Made by a program: the position numbers and the translations under genes. From the NCBI GenBank assembly GCA_964386385.1, contig CAYLRN010000007.1, forward strand, positions 62,001 to 126,000: 64,000 bases of DNA, in the 5' to 3' direction. This DNA is from RUG572 sp964386385 (lineage in GTDB: Bacteria; Verrucomicrobiota; Kiritimatiellia; RFP12; UBA1067). Each line of letters begins with the position of its first letter. The stretch's first letter is position 1. Of the stretch, positions 51,869 through 61,400 are shown one piece after another. The notes beneath the pieces are model-generated. The model was not told the DNA's origin. It searched no databases and saw only the letters and a program-made list of their open reading frames with translations.

Positions 51869-54492
51869 TTGCTCGTGTCCTTTCGTTTGCTGAAATCCCC
51901 CGTCGCCGCGCTGACGGCCGGCGCCACCACGAGGCACGCCGCCATCCCCAGGGCCCCGTAGAGAAGAAGATGCGGCTTGCCCGCGCACGGCAGGACGTCC
52001 AGCCCCACCGCCACCACGTAGTTCGCCACAAGCCCCGCCGCCGCGCCGGCGCCGTTGACGTTCTTCATGAACCGCCCCATGAAGAAGAGGCATCCCAGCC
52101 CCGCCGTCAGCACTCCCAGGAAACGCTGGAACTGGTCGTAGATCGCGTAGACCTCCATGTTCGCGAGCATCAGAGCCACCGCGCCGCCGAGGACTCCCGT
52201 CGCCACCGTCGCCGCGCGCCCGACCGCCAGCCGTTCGCGGTCCGTCGCCCCGCTGCGGATGCGCGCCCAGAAGTCCACCGTGAACGCCGTAGCGGCGGAG
52301 TTGAGGTTTGCCGAGACCGTGGACATCGTCGCCGCCGCAACCGCCGAGAGGATCAGCCCGGACACGTAGTCCGGCATCCCCGTCGCGATGAAGACGGGCA
52401 GGATGGAATCCGTCTTCGGCACGGAGACGTCCAGCATCGCCGGGTTCGACCGGTAGAACGTCCATAGCAGCGTCCCCAGCGCGAAGAAGAACGCCGAGTT
52501 GACGAACGACAGCGCGCCGTTGAAGAGAATCGACTTCCTCGCCCCCGCCTCGTCCGTCGTCGTCATGTACCTCTGCACGACGCACTGGTCCGACGTGTAC
52601 GAGGCGAGGTTCGCGACAAGCCCGCCCGCGAACACCACCCAGAACGTCGGCCGCGACCAGTCCAGCGCCCAGTCGAACGCACGGAACTTCCCCGCCGCGC
52701 GCCCCGTCTCCACGAACCCCGCGAACCCGCCGTCCGTCCCGCATATGAGAATGCCGACGATCGTGCCGATGCTCGCGAAGAGAATGAGCGACTGCACGAA
52801 GTCGCTCCACACCACCGCCTCCACGCCGCCCAGTACGCAGTAGACCACCGTCACCGCGCTCACCGCCACGATGGCCGCGTTGATGTCGACGTCCAGCACC
52901 GCGCACAGCGCCACCGCCGGCAGATAGGTCACTACCGCCGTCCGCGCCACCATGAAGAGGATGAACGCCGCAGACGCGAACAGCCGGCACGTCGCGTTGA
53001 ACCGCACCTCCAGGTACTCGTACGCGCTCGTCAGGTTCATCTTCCTGAAGAAGGGCAGATAGTAGCGCGTCACGACCGGCGCAAGGAGCGGAATGCCGAA
53101 CGTTATCGGCCAGTACGACCAGTCGCCGGCGTAGGCGAGAGCCGGAATGGAGAGGAACGTGATCGACGAGAACATCGTCGCGTAGATCGAAAGCGACGCC
53201 ACCCACCACGGCACCCGCCCGCCCCCGCGGAAATAGTCGTCCGTCGTCCTGTTGCGGCGCATGAACCACACGCCCATCAGCGCCATGCCGATGAGATAGA
53301 CCGCCACGACGGCCAGGTTCACCGCGCTGTACGGCTTCGCCCGGACGATCCGCCCGATCGCCCCCGCGTCCGTGCGCACTCCGCCGGCGATCTCTCCGCC
53401 AGACAGAAGAACGCGGTTCCCCGGCAGCGGCGCCACCGCCGCGCCGCACCGTCCGAGAAACGGCGTCTCGTCCAGCTCGAACCACTTCCCCGTCACCGTG
53501 TGTAGGACGCGCGGCCTCCGCGCGAACCGGTAGTCCTCCGGCGCCATCCTGCGGAAGAGCGCCAGCCTGTCCGGCGCCGCCGCGATTTTTTTGACGACCT
53601 CCCTGTCCCCTCCGCCGAAGACGATCACGTGCTGGTTTCCCGACGCCATCGCCACCGCGCCAGTGAACGCGCGCGCCGCGCATTCGCCCTCCGGCCCGCC
53701 GATCCGCTCCCACTCCGTCGCCATCTCAGGAGCGATGACGAGCCGCCAGCAGCTCCCTGCCGCGTTTGCCTCGCCTGCCGGCGTCTCGTCCGCGAACGCA
53801 TAGAGCGCCCGCTTTCCGCCCTCCGCCATCTGCACCGCCGCGACCGGCTGGGCCGATTCCACCGGCAGGCGCGGCAGCGCCTTCCACCGCGGCGCGTCTT
53901 CCGCAATGTCGATCTCCCAGACGTTCGATTCCGGCTTCGCTCCCGCGCCGTCCTCTGTCCGCCCCCCGCCGACCACGAACACCCTCTCGCCCCACGCCGC
54001 CGCGGCCGGCATCGAGACCGGGAAGGGGAACGGCGGCAGCGGCGCCGTGCGCACCTCGCCCGTCGCCTCGTCCAGCGACAGCGTGAACGCCGCGCGCGAC
54101 GCCTTCGCGCCCGCGCCGTCCGCGCCACCGACGCAGACGATTCCGCGCGCCGTCGTCGCGCATCCGCCCTCGCCCGCCGCGCGCGGCAGCTTTCCCACGA
54201 GCCGCCACTCCGGCTTCTCCTCGTCCGGGTCGAGCGCGTACACTTCGTCGTGGAAGACCTTTCTTCCGCCGTCCACGAGCGGCACGTCGCAGAAGTTCGC
54301 GCCGCCCGCCACGACCGCGCGCCCGTCGGTGAACCCGTGGAAGCTCCGCGCGACGCCGGGGTTCGGACGCCCTTCGCCCGCCCTGCGCGGCAGCGGCAGG
54401 TTCCCGCCCCAGTCGATCCTCTCGGCGGCGCGTCCGCCCGCCGCCAGCCCCAGCGCGAGGCACAGCATCGTCGTTGTAAGTCGCAGATTCAT
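51865..54492 (-). CDS. Cyclically permuted mutarotase fused to a sodium:solute symporter (sialic-acid uptake)
   Basis: 875 residues from the ATG at 54492. A signal peptide (about 1-21) is followed by a Kelch beta-propeller (about 25-385) with repeated V-V-A-G-G-A, V-C-V-G-G-A-D, V-F-V-V-G-G-G-R and V-I-V-F-G-G-G-D strands. This matches the NanM-like permuted mutarotases. Residues 400-875 are a sodium:solute symporter with about 13 helices, including Y-F-R-G-G-G-R-V-P-W-W-V-A-S-L-S-I-Y-A-T-M-F-S-S and Y-L-E-V-R-F. The propeller would speed interconversion of sialic-acid anomers in the periplasm and feed the fused transporter. The ATG lies 8 nt after a -10 box, so it is probably leaderless. The stop overlaps nanA. 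Confidence 0.88.
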   Translation of the reverse strand: MNLRLTTTMLCLALGLAAGGRAAERIDWGGNLPLPRRAGEGRPNPGVARSFHGFTDGRAVVAGGANFCDVPLVDGGRKVFHDEVYALDPDEEKPEWRLVGKLPRAAGEGGCATTARGIVCVGGADGAGAKASRAAFTLSLDEATGEVRTAPLPPFPFPVSMPAAAAWGERVFVVGGGRTEDGAGAKPESNVWEIDIAEDAPRWKALPRLPVESAQPVAAVQMAEGGKRALYAFADETPAGEANAAGSCWRLVIAPEMATEWERIGGPEGECAARAFTGAVAMASGNQHVIVFGGGDREVVKKIAAAPDRLALFRRMAPEDYRFARRPRVLHTVTGKWFELDETPFLGRCGAAVAPLPGNRVLLSGGEIAGGVRTDAGAIGRIVRAKPYSAVNLAVVAVYLIGMALMGVWFMRRNRTTDDYFRGGGRVPWWVASLSIYATMFSSITFLSIPALAYAGDWSYWPITFGIPLLAPVVTRYYLPFFRKMNLTSAYEYLEVRFNATCRLFASAAFILFMVARTAVVTYLPAVALCAVLDVDINAAIVAVSAVTVVYCVLGGVEAVVWSDFVQSLILFASIGTIVGILICGTDGGFAGFVETGRAAGKFRAFDWALDWSRPTFWVVFAGGLVANLASYTSDQCVVQRYMTTTDEAGARKSILFNGALSFVNSAFFFALGTLLWTFYRSNPAMLDVSVPKTDSILPVFIATGMPDYVSGLILSAVAAATMSTVSANLNSAATAFTVDFWARIRSGATDRERLAVGRAATVATGVLGGAVALMLANMEVYAIYDQFQRFLGVLTAGLGCLFFMGRFMKNVNGAGAAAGLVANYVVAVGLDVLPCAGKPHLLLYGALGMAACLVVAPAVSAATGDFSKRKDTSK

Positions 54493-54500
54493 TTGCACCC

Positions 54501-54506
54501 ATTCTA
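54501..54506 (-). promoter_or_regulatory. -10 box of the sialic-acid uptake operon (leaderless)
   Basis: Minus-strand TAGAAT preceded by TTATGG, 8 nt before the ATG. No clear -35 at 17 bp, which would fit an activator-dependent (AraC-type) promoter. Confidence 0.5.
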
Positions 54507-54580
54507 CCATAAGGAACGCCTGCGGATTTATGCGTTTGCCGAAATGCGCGTTTGGACAAATCCCGTCCCCCGCCACGTGG

Positions 54581-54586
54581 TATACT
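54581..54586 (+). promoter_or_regulatory. -10 box of the sialidase gene
   Basis: TATACT preceded by CACGTGG; no clear -35. The leader of about 125 nt contains a possible 33-codon ORF (54597-54698) and a GCGTCTCTGCGCCTCTGCGT stretch. Confidence 0.5.
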
Positions 54587-54718
54587 CTATTCTAGCATGA
54601 TTGATTTCAGCATGATTATTGCACTGTCCAGAGACAATGGGCGCAACAGCGCTCTGCGTCTCTGCGCCTCTGCGTTGAAAAACACCTCTTCACACTAACC
54701 ACCAACCACTGGACACTT

Positions 54719-55912
54719 ATGGAAAAGCAAATCTCCCTTGCCCTCACCCTTGCCCTCTGCCTTGCGTCGCCGACGATGGCGGCGCAGCCTTCCGCCGCGC
54801 CCGCCAGGTCGCCGCGCGCGGAAGTCATATGGACGCGCGCGGTGTCGCCGAATCCGGAGCGGTACGTCGGCTGGCCTTCTGTGGTGCGCCTCGCCAACGG
54901 CGACGTCATGGCTGTCTTCTCGGGCGACCGCGACGCGCACATCTGCCCGTGGGGCAAGGTGCAGATGGTGCGTTCGTCGGACGACGGCGAGACCTGGACG
55001 CAGCCGGTCACCCTCGCCAACGGCCCGATCGACGACCGCGACGCCGGAATCGTCCAGCTCCCGGACGGCAAGATCGTCGTCACCTACTTCACCTCCGTCG
55101 CCTATCGCGACGCCCTGCGCGGCAAGACGTTCCCGCGCTCCGATCCGCGCTACTGGTGGCAGCGCCACGACGAGAAGATCTCCCCCGAAACACGTCAGGC
55201 GGCCCTCGGCTTCTACCGCCTTGAATCCACCGACGACGGCAGGACCTGGTCGAAGCCGGAGAAGATGAAGGTCAGCCACGCGCCGCACGGTCCCGCCGTC
55301 CTCAACGACGGCTCGCTCCTCATGCTCGGCCGCTCCTTCGCCAACTCCCAGCTCGGCGCCGGCGAATCCGGCCGCACCATCATCAGCGCCTGGCGCTCCA
55401 CCGACGCCGGCCGCACGTGGGCCTGCCTCTGTCCGGAACTCGCCGACGTCGACGGCGAGAACTCCCGCCCGCACATGTTCCACGAACCACACGCCGCCCA
55501 GCTCCCCGACGGCACGATCGTCGGCCTCCTCCGCTACCACGGCGCCGACGGCTGCATGCGCCAGACCGTCTCCCGCGACGGCGGCCGCACGTGGACTCCC
55601 ATGACGAAGACGCCCATGCTCGGACTTCCCCCGCACCTTCTCGTCCTCCCCGACGGCAAGCTCGTCAACGTCTACGGCCGCCGCCTCCTCAAGCCCGGCG
55701 GCTACGGCGAATACGCCTGCATCTCCGACGACGGCGGCCGCACGTGGGACGTCGCCAACGAAATCTGCCTTTCGAAGTCCGAAGACAACGACCTCGGCTA
55801 CCCCGCCTCCTGCCTCCTCGGCGACGGCTCGATCCTTACCGTCTACTACCAGCGCCCGAAGCCCGGCGCCCGCCAGACCCTCATGGCCACCAAATGGCGG
55901 GTCAGGGATTAA
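54719..55912 (+). CDS. Secreted exo-sialidase-like BNR/Asp-box glycosidase
   Basis: 397 residues with a signal peptide (about 1-22, MEKQISLALTLALCLASPTM). Five Asp-box motifs (S-x-D-x-G-x-T-W) are present: S-S-D-D-G-E-T-W, S-T-D-D-G-R-T-W, S-T-D-A-G-R-T-W, S-R-D-G-G-R-T-W and S-D-D-G-G-R-T-W. These mark a six-bladed sialidase-type propeller. An N-terminal Arg-containing strand and a late R-P-K-P-G-A-R could supply the arginine triad, but I cannot verify all catalytic residues. It lies divergent from the nanA operon, fitting release of sialic acid from host glycans. Other BNR glycosidases remain possible. The stop codon lies inside the first octamer of a repeat array. Confidence 0.82.
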   Translation: MEKQISLALTLALCLASPTMAAQPSAAPARSPRAEVIWTRAVSPNPERYVGWPSVVRLANGDVMAVFSGDRDAHICPWGKVQMVRSSDDGETWTQPVTLANGPIDDRDAGIVQLPDGKIVVTYFTSVAYRDALRGKTFPRSDPRYWWQRHDEKISPETRQAALGFYRLESTDDGRTWSKPEKMKVSHAPHGPAVLNDGSLLMLGRSFANSQLGAGESGRTIISAWRSTDAGRTWACLCPELADVDGENSRPHMFHEPHAAQLPDGTIVGLLRYHGADGCMRQTVSRDGGRTWTPMTKTPMLGLPPHLLVLPDGKLVNVYGRRLLKPGGYGEYACISDDGGRTWDVANEICLSKSEDNDLGYPASCLLGDGSILTVYYQRPKPGARQTLMATKWRVRD

Positions 55913-55962
55913 GTGGTTAAGTGGTTAAGCAGTTAAGTGGTTAAGTGATTAAGTAGTCAAGT
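55907..55962. repeat. Seven-unit octamer tandem array
   Basis: GATTAAGT, GGTTAAGT, GGTTAAGC, AGTTAAGT, GGTTAAGT, GATTAAGT, AGTCAAGT in perfect 8-bp phase. The first unit supplies the TAA stop of the sialidase gene. Confidence 0.9.
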
Positions 55963-55982
55963 GGCTCTTCGCTCTTCCGCCC

Positions 55983-56099
55983 CGCTCGGGAGGGTCGCGC
56001 TCCTGCGCGACCGCCCCCCTCACCCTGCTCCCCCATCGGGGGGGGGGGGGGGCGGGGGCATCCCCCCACCCGTCCGTCGCATCCCCCCGCAAAAAAAAG
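55983..56099. repeat. Palindromic element and homopolymer G tract
   Basis: GGGAGGGTCGCGCTCCTGCG type palindrome at about 55987-56013. A run of 15 G at 56038-56052 follows, then C, five more G, C runs, and an A8 run (56092-56099). Confidence 0.7.
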
Positions 56100-56170
56100 G
56101 GATTTTCCCCGTCATCGCCTGTCATCCTCCCGTCGTTGGCGCATATAGTACATTGGTTGACTTGTTGCAC

Positions 56171-56214
56171 AACCGAGGCGCTTGCCCAGGGCGCTTCGGT
56201 TTTGTGTTTTTTTT
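56171..56214 (+). terminator. Strong Rho-independent terminator
   Basis: An 11-bp stem AACCGAGGCGC/GCGCTTCGGTT with a 9-nt loop is followed by TTGTGTTTTTTTTT. It probably ends the sialidase transcript about 260 nt after its stop. Confidence 0.85.
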
Positions 56215-56226
56215 TCGCCCACCCTC

Positions 56227-56255
56227 TTGCGTTCCCATTCTGCCTTTGGTATACT
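56227..56255 (+). promoter_or_regulatory. Promoter of the Cys-rich/foldase operon
   Basis: TTGCGT (56227-56232), 17 bp, TATACT (56250-56255). Confidence 0.8.
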
Positions 56256-56261
56256 CCCATC

Positions 56262-56445
56262 GTTTTCTGACCGCGGAAGTGGATTCGGATGCGATGTCCG
56301 AGCCTGGGTTAACCTCGGGCATTGGAACGACGGTCCATGGAGGCGGGAGGAGGCAAACAAGTTAACCACCGAGTAGGGACTGAGGCCGGGTGGCTGGGGA
56401 ACTGAAAGGTACAAGGGGCGCAAGCCCCGGAGAAGCAAAATCAAG
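56262..56445 (+). promoter_or_regulatory. Long structured 5' leader (candidate RNA regulator)
   Basis: About 184 nt between the predicted start and the ATG at 56446. A hairpin CCGAG/CTCGG is at 56298-56318. A GNRA-capped hairpin GGGGC-GCAA-GCCCC at 56415-56428 abuts the Shine-Dalgarno GGAGAAG (56429-56435). The stretch GGGGAACTGAAA just upstream also occurs in 23S rRNA domain I, as I recall it. No known riboswitch class is assigned. Confidence 0.45.
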
Positions 56446-57198
56446 ATGAAGAAGATCATCGCCCTTGCGGCCATCGCCGCCGTCGGCGCCACGTTCGGCG
56501 CGTGTGAAGAGTCGGCCGACTGCGTGTTCGCCTATTCCGTGTCCCTTTCCGGCAAGACCTCGGTCGCCAAGGCCACCAAGGCCAAGCCGTCGCAGTGCGT
56601 CGAAGCCGATTGCTATCGCAAGTCCGGCTCCTTCAAGGCCAAGGGCTTCATCTACGGCCAGACCACGGCCACCGAAGCCGACGAGTCCACCTGCACCGAC
56701 GCCAGCTGCGGCTGCAACGAGTTCGATGCGATCACCACCTACGTCTGGAACACCAAGACGCTTGAGAAGCTCGGCGACGTCGAGTTCACCTCCCTCGCCC
56801 GCATCGGCTCGACGGCGTTCAAGAAGGCCACGACGGTCGAAGTCGTTGGCAAGCTCGACGACCTCACGCTCGCCGGCTTCGGCAAGTACGACGCCAAGAA
56901 GAACTACCTGAAGTCGGCCTCCGGCTACTTCGCCGGCACGCTCGACGTTCCGGAGTGCGAGACCTGCGAGTATGACGCGGACAGCTGCGAGGACGCCTGC
57001 GCGTCGACCGCTTCCTCCGCGTTCAAGATCTGCGCGGAAGAGGACTCCGACGCCGAAGCCGTTCCCGCCTACGGCAAGTGGACGGTCAAGTACAACAAGT
57101 CCGCCGTCAAGAAGCTGACGAAGAACTTCGCCGAGAGCGCCATCGTTCCGGCCAAGGTCCTCGCGGCCAACGCGGACGACGCCGACGACAACACCTAA
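56446..57198 (+). CDS. Cysteine-rich secreted protein of unknown family
   Basis: 250 residues with a signal peptide (MKKIIALAAIAAVGATFGAC) that could also be read as ending at a lipobox-like F-G-A-C. The mature part has many cysteines in pairs and clusters: CEESADC, CVEADC, CTDASCGC, CETCEYDADSCEDAC and a late KICAEE. Lys-rich patches (KATKAKPS) and an acidic C-terminus (NADDADDN) flank a soluble domain. I do not recognise it. It has a strong promoter and a long leader. Genes for a peptidyl-prolyl isomerase and a CxxC-containing protein follow, consistent with a disulfide-rich exported product. Confidence 0.75.
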   Translation: MKKIIALAAIAAVGATFGACEESADCVFAYSVSLSGKTSVAKATKAKPSQCVEADCYRKSGSFKAKGFIYGQTTATEADESTCTDASCGCNEFDAITTYVWNTKTLEKLGDVEFTSLARIGSTAFKKATTVEVVGKLDDLTLAGFGKYDAKKNYLKSASGYFAGTLDVPECETCEYDADSCEDACASTASSAFKICAEEDSDAEAVPAYGKWTVKYNKSAVKKLTKNFAESAIVPAKVLAANADDADDNT

Positions 57199-57301
57199 GT
57201 TGACGACTGCTGTCAGAGAAGAGAAGTGAATGCTACTCTTCACGAAGAGCGCGGGTGACGGGAACGTCATCCGCGCCTTTCCAATTTCAGTCATTTCAGT
57301 T

Positions 57302-58417
57302 ATGAAAAAAAGCGGGCTTCATAACCTGGCCGCCTCGTTGCGCCTCCTCCAGTTTCTGCGGCTGACGGCCGGGGTGTCTCTGGCGGTTGCGCTTCTGTCC
57401 GCCGGCTGTGCGCGGGACGACGGGCGGACGGACGACGGCACCGCCCTGGGGCGGCTGCGGTCGTCGGACGTCGTGGTGTCCGTCAACGGCGCGTCCCTGA
57501 CGAAATCCGCGCTGCTCGCCCGCGTCGGGACGATGGACGCCCTGCGCCGGCGTCGCCGCCCGAACGCGAAGGCGAAGGACGAGACGGCGAACCGCCTTTC
57601 GCTCTGCCGCGCCTACGAGCCGGTGTTCATCGAACAGGCGCTTCTCGAAGACTGGGCGAAGCGCGAGAACGTGGAAATCCCGTCCGCCACGTTGAAGGAA
57701 TACGAACGCCGCGCGTTCCGCAACATGCGGACGAAGACGGACAAGTCGCTCGAAGACCTTTTCAACGCCCCCGGCGTCGACCCGGGCGAACTGCGCGCGC
57801 AGATCCGCGGCGAGGCCCTGCGCAAGACCGTGGCGGACGCCCTTGCCGCGAAGTCCCCCACCAACCTCCCGCCAGACTTCGCGCAGCGCGAACTCGCCGA
57901 AATGCGCGCCTACAACGCCGTCATGGCGCAGACGAACATCCTCATCCACGCCCGCGCAACGAACGTGTGGGAAAGGCTGAAGTCCGGAGCCGATTTCGTC
58001 GCCACCGCGCGCAGGTTCACCGAAATCCCCGAAGAGGTGGAGGACAACGGCGAATGGGGGACGCTGGACGACCAGTTCCTCGCCGACGACCCCGCGCTCC
58101 TCGCCGCGATAAAGAACCTGAAGCCCGGCGAGTTCACCCCGCCCATGGAGGGCGACAACGGGCTGATGGTCGCGAAGCTCGACGGGCGGACCGAGGACGG
58201 CTCGTACGAGCTCTCCCGCATATTCTTCCGCCTTCCGCTGATGATCGAATGCCCCACGCCGGAGGAGATCGTCGCGACGGCGCGGGAGACGCATCGCAAG
58301 AACCTTTTCAACGAACTGCTGAAAAACTTGAAGGCGACGGCGGACATCAGGCGTCCGCACGGACGGGACCTGTTCAAGCCGCCCCGGCCGCCGGCCACGA
58401 AGGAGAAGAGAAAATGA
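57302..58417 (+). CDS. Parvulin-type peptidyl-prolyl isomerase lipoprotein (SurA/PrsA-like)
   Basis: 371 residues from the ATG at 57302, chosen because it gives a signal peptide with lipobox L-L-S-A-G-C (about 35-40). The earlier in-frame start at 57230 would bury it. A SurA-N-like helical region (about 60-210) is followed by a parvulin domain (about 215-330), with F-V-A-T-A-R-R-F-T-E-I-P, N-G-E-W-G-T-L and L-K-P-G-E-F-T-P-P. It would assist folding of exported proteins at the inner or outer membrane. Its stop overlaps the next start (ATGA). Confidence 0.82.
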   Translation: MKKSGLHNLAASLRLLQFLRLTAGVSLAVALLSAGCARDDGRTDDGTALGRLRSSDVVVSVNGASLTKSALLARVGTMDALRRRRRPNAKAKDETANRLSLCRAYEPVFIEQALLEDWAKRENVEIPSATLKEYERRAFRNMRTKTDKSLEDLFNAPGVDPGELRAQIRGEALRKTVADALAAKSPTNLPPDFAQRELAEMRAYNAVMAQTNILIHARATNVWERLKSGADFVATARRFTEIPEEVEDNGEWGTLDDQFLADDPALLAAIKNLKPGEFTPPMEGDNGLMVAKLDGRTEDGSYELSRIFFRLPLMIECPTPEEIVATARETHRKNLFNELLKNLKATADIRRPHGRDLFKPPRPPATKEKRK

Positions 58418-61400
58418 GAATGCACGACTGCATGGAGAAGGCGCGGACGCTCGTCTGCGCGTTTGCCGCGCTTGGGGCCGTCGCCCTCCACGGCGCGACG
58501 GCGGACGGCGGGCTTGTCTACAGCACCGCCGCCGACTTCAAGATGGGCGAGTGGAACTCCCGTTTCAACGCCATCAAGGCGAAGGCGGACGCCGACAACG
58601 TGCCGCTCGTGGCGTTCTGGGCGAATCCCGGATGTTCGATGTGCAAGAAGCTCGAGACCGCGCTGAACACGTCCGAGGCCTACGCCTGGCAGAGGAAGAC
58701 GGGCTGCTATTTCGCCTTCGGGTATGGCACGGGTTCGGACGACGCCAAGAAGTGCAAGGCGTTCGCGAAGGGCGGGAACACCCAATTCCCGTACATCGCG
58801 GTCTACTGGAAGCAGGGCCTTCGCGGAAACGCGAAGAAGACGGCCGAAAAGCTGGTCGGGCGTTCGGGGATGATGACGGTGAAGTCCGGCAGCTTGGCGG
58901 ACCAGTTCATGAAGACGGTCGAACACTGGCTTGATGGATGGGTCGCGTACACCGGCGGAACGTTCGCGGGAGAGGCGGAGACGGTGGGCAACCGTCTGGA
59001 GGCGGAGATGGGGCAGTCGTCCATCTCCTTCTCCATGGCCCGCGATGCGACGTCCGCCTCCTCCAACCTTCTCGTGCTCGTCGGTCCCGACGGCACGGCG
59101 TCGACAAACGTCGTGAACTGGCAGGTAGGGCAGGCGGAGCAGACGGTGACGCTGGACGTCTCCGCCTGCACGGCGTCCGCCGATGCGACGCTGACGCTCC
59201 AGGCCGTCGTCGCCGACGGCGAGAACGCCGGCGCGGTCGTGGACGAGCGCACCGTCACGGTCGTCGCGAAGGAGAACGCCTCCGACAACCCGCTCTGGAT
59301 CGGCGAGCGGACGGCGGACGCGCTCGGCTTCGGCGAGTGGACGATGGACATCGACGCGGCGACGAACAAGGCCGCCGCATCGGCGGGCTCCGCCTACACG
59401 CTCGTCGCCGTGAGCGGGTCGCAGTGGTGCCCCGACTGCGCGAACGTGGAGCGCAACTTCCTCTCCGTCGCGGACGGCGCCGGCGCGAACCGCTTCCGCG
59501 CCTGGGCCGCCGCGAACAACGTCGCGCTCGTCACGGTCGACGTGCCGCGCTTCACGACGAACAGCGTCGTGGCGGCGTCCCCCACGCTCCTCTCCCGCTC
59601 GGCGTACGCGACGACGCTGGCGCGGGCGAAGGAATACCCGCAGTCCGGCGCGGACGCCGCGCTGACGAACTCCATTCTCCGCAGCGGCCTCGGGTACCTG
59701 ACGCGCAAGGGCGCGTCCGACGAGGAGGCCCTCGCAGTCCTCGAGCGCAACCGCGCGCTCGTCGCGAAGGGCGGGCTTCTCCACAGCCCGCTCGACGCCA
59801 GCGACTTCCGCACCGGCGTCCCGATCTTCGTGATGCTCCGCAAGGACGGCACGGTCGCGGCGCGCCTGACGAGGTTCGCGGCGGAGAGCCCGATGTCCGA
59901 CGCCCGCGCGAAGTGGGACGACGCGATCAAGCGCTTCGACGAGATGCTGAAGATCGCGGACGGACAGCCGGAGGAATCCGCGAACGACTATCCCGGCGAC
60001 GGCGCGGCGGCGTTCGCCGCAAACGGCGGCGCGGCGGCGGGAACGCTTTCGCACGCTGACGCGCGCGACGTCTTCCGCCTCGACGGCGTGGGCGGCAACG
60101 CCCTGCAGAAGGTGACGGTCAGGGGCGCGACCGGCGCCCGCGCGGTCCTCGCGTTCCTGAGGCTTGGCGCGGACGGCAGGAAGGCCTACGTCGGCGTCCC
60201 CGTCACGAACGCGCTCTCCGAGGCCGGCTTCTCTCTCGACCACGAGTTCGCGGAGCCCGGCACGTACTACGTGGAGGTGGCGGCGGACGGCTCGGACGCG
60301 GCGTTCGACGTCTACAACGCCGCGGCCGGCAACTTCCACGCCTACTCGCTTTCGGGCGCGGTCGTCCTCGTGCCGCGTGAGACGCGGGCCGTCGCCTCCG
60401 CGCCGGCGGGCTCGAAGTCCGTCACGATGCGCCTCGTGAAGGACGCGCTCTACAGGATCCAGGGGCTGAACGTCGCCGCCGCGGCCGAAGCGCTGCAGGC
60501 GCAGGACGCCTCCGACCCCTACTGCGAGTTCTTCACGGCCAAGGCCGGCGGCGACGTCGAGCTGGCGTGCGCGAACGAGGGCGGGCAGGTCGCCTACCAG
60601 CTGTGGAACGTCGGCGACGTGGCGTTCGCCGAGACGGCGAAGACGGTGAAGGAGAGCGCCGGCGAGGTCCGCGTCGTCGTCCGGCGCGCGAACGGCACGT
60701 CCGGCTCCGTGACGGTGCAGCCGTATGTGGACGAGGACGCGACGACGCTCGTGAACAGCGACGGCGAGAGGCGCTACTCGTGCGACCTGCCGGCCCTCGC
60801 GTGGGCGGAGGGCGAGTCGGGCGACAGGACGGTCACGGTCTCCGTCGTCGACGACGAGCGCTTCGACGGCACGGGCGTCCTCGTGCTGAGGCTGCGCAGG
60901 ACCGACGGCGCCGCGGCCGTCTCGGAGGACGCCTACGCGCTGACGGTCACGGACAACGACAGGCAGTCCGCCGGCAAGGCCGCGTTCGTCGGCGTCGCCG
61001 AGCCGTCCTACTACGCGAAGGCGAAGACGGTCTACGTCAAGGAGGGGACGGCGGCGGCGGTGAAGGTGGGCCGCGTCACGGCGAGCGACGGACCCGTCAC
61101 GGTGCGCGTGAAGGCCAGCCCCGCCACTGCGGCGCTCGGTGGCGACCTCGACGCGAACGGCGTCGTCTCCTGGGGCAACCACAACGCGGACGTGAAGACG
61201 GTCACCGTGGACGGCCTCGTCGCCGGGAAGACGGCGACGCTCACCCTCGCGGACGCGACGGACGGCCTCAAGGTCCTCTCCTCGTCCAACACGGTCAAGG
61301 TCGTCGCCGTGGCGGCGGACGCGCCGGAGTTCGAGTCCACGTCCGCGCGGACGACCGTCACGCGACACGTCTCCTGCTCGAACGCCTACCCCGTCGTGTC

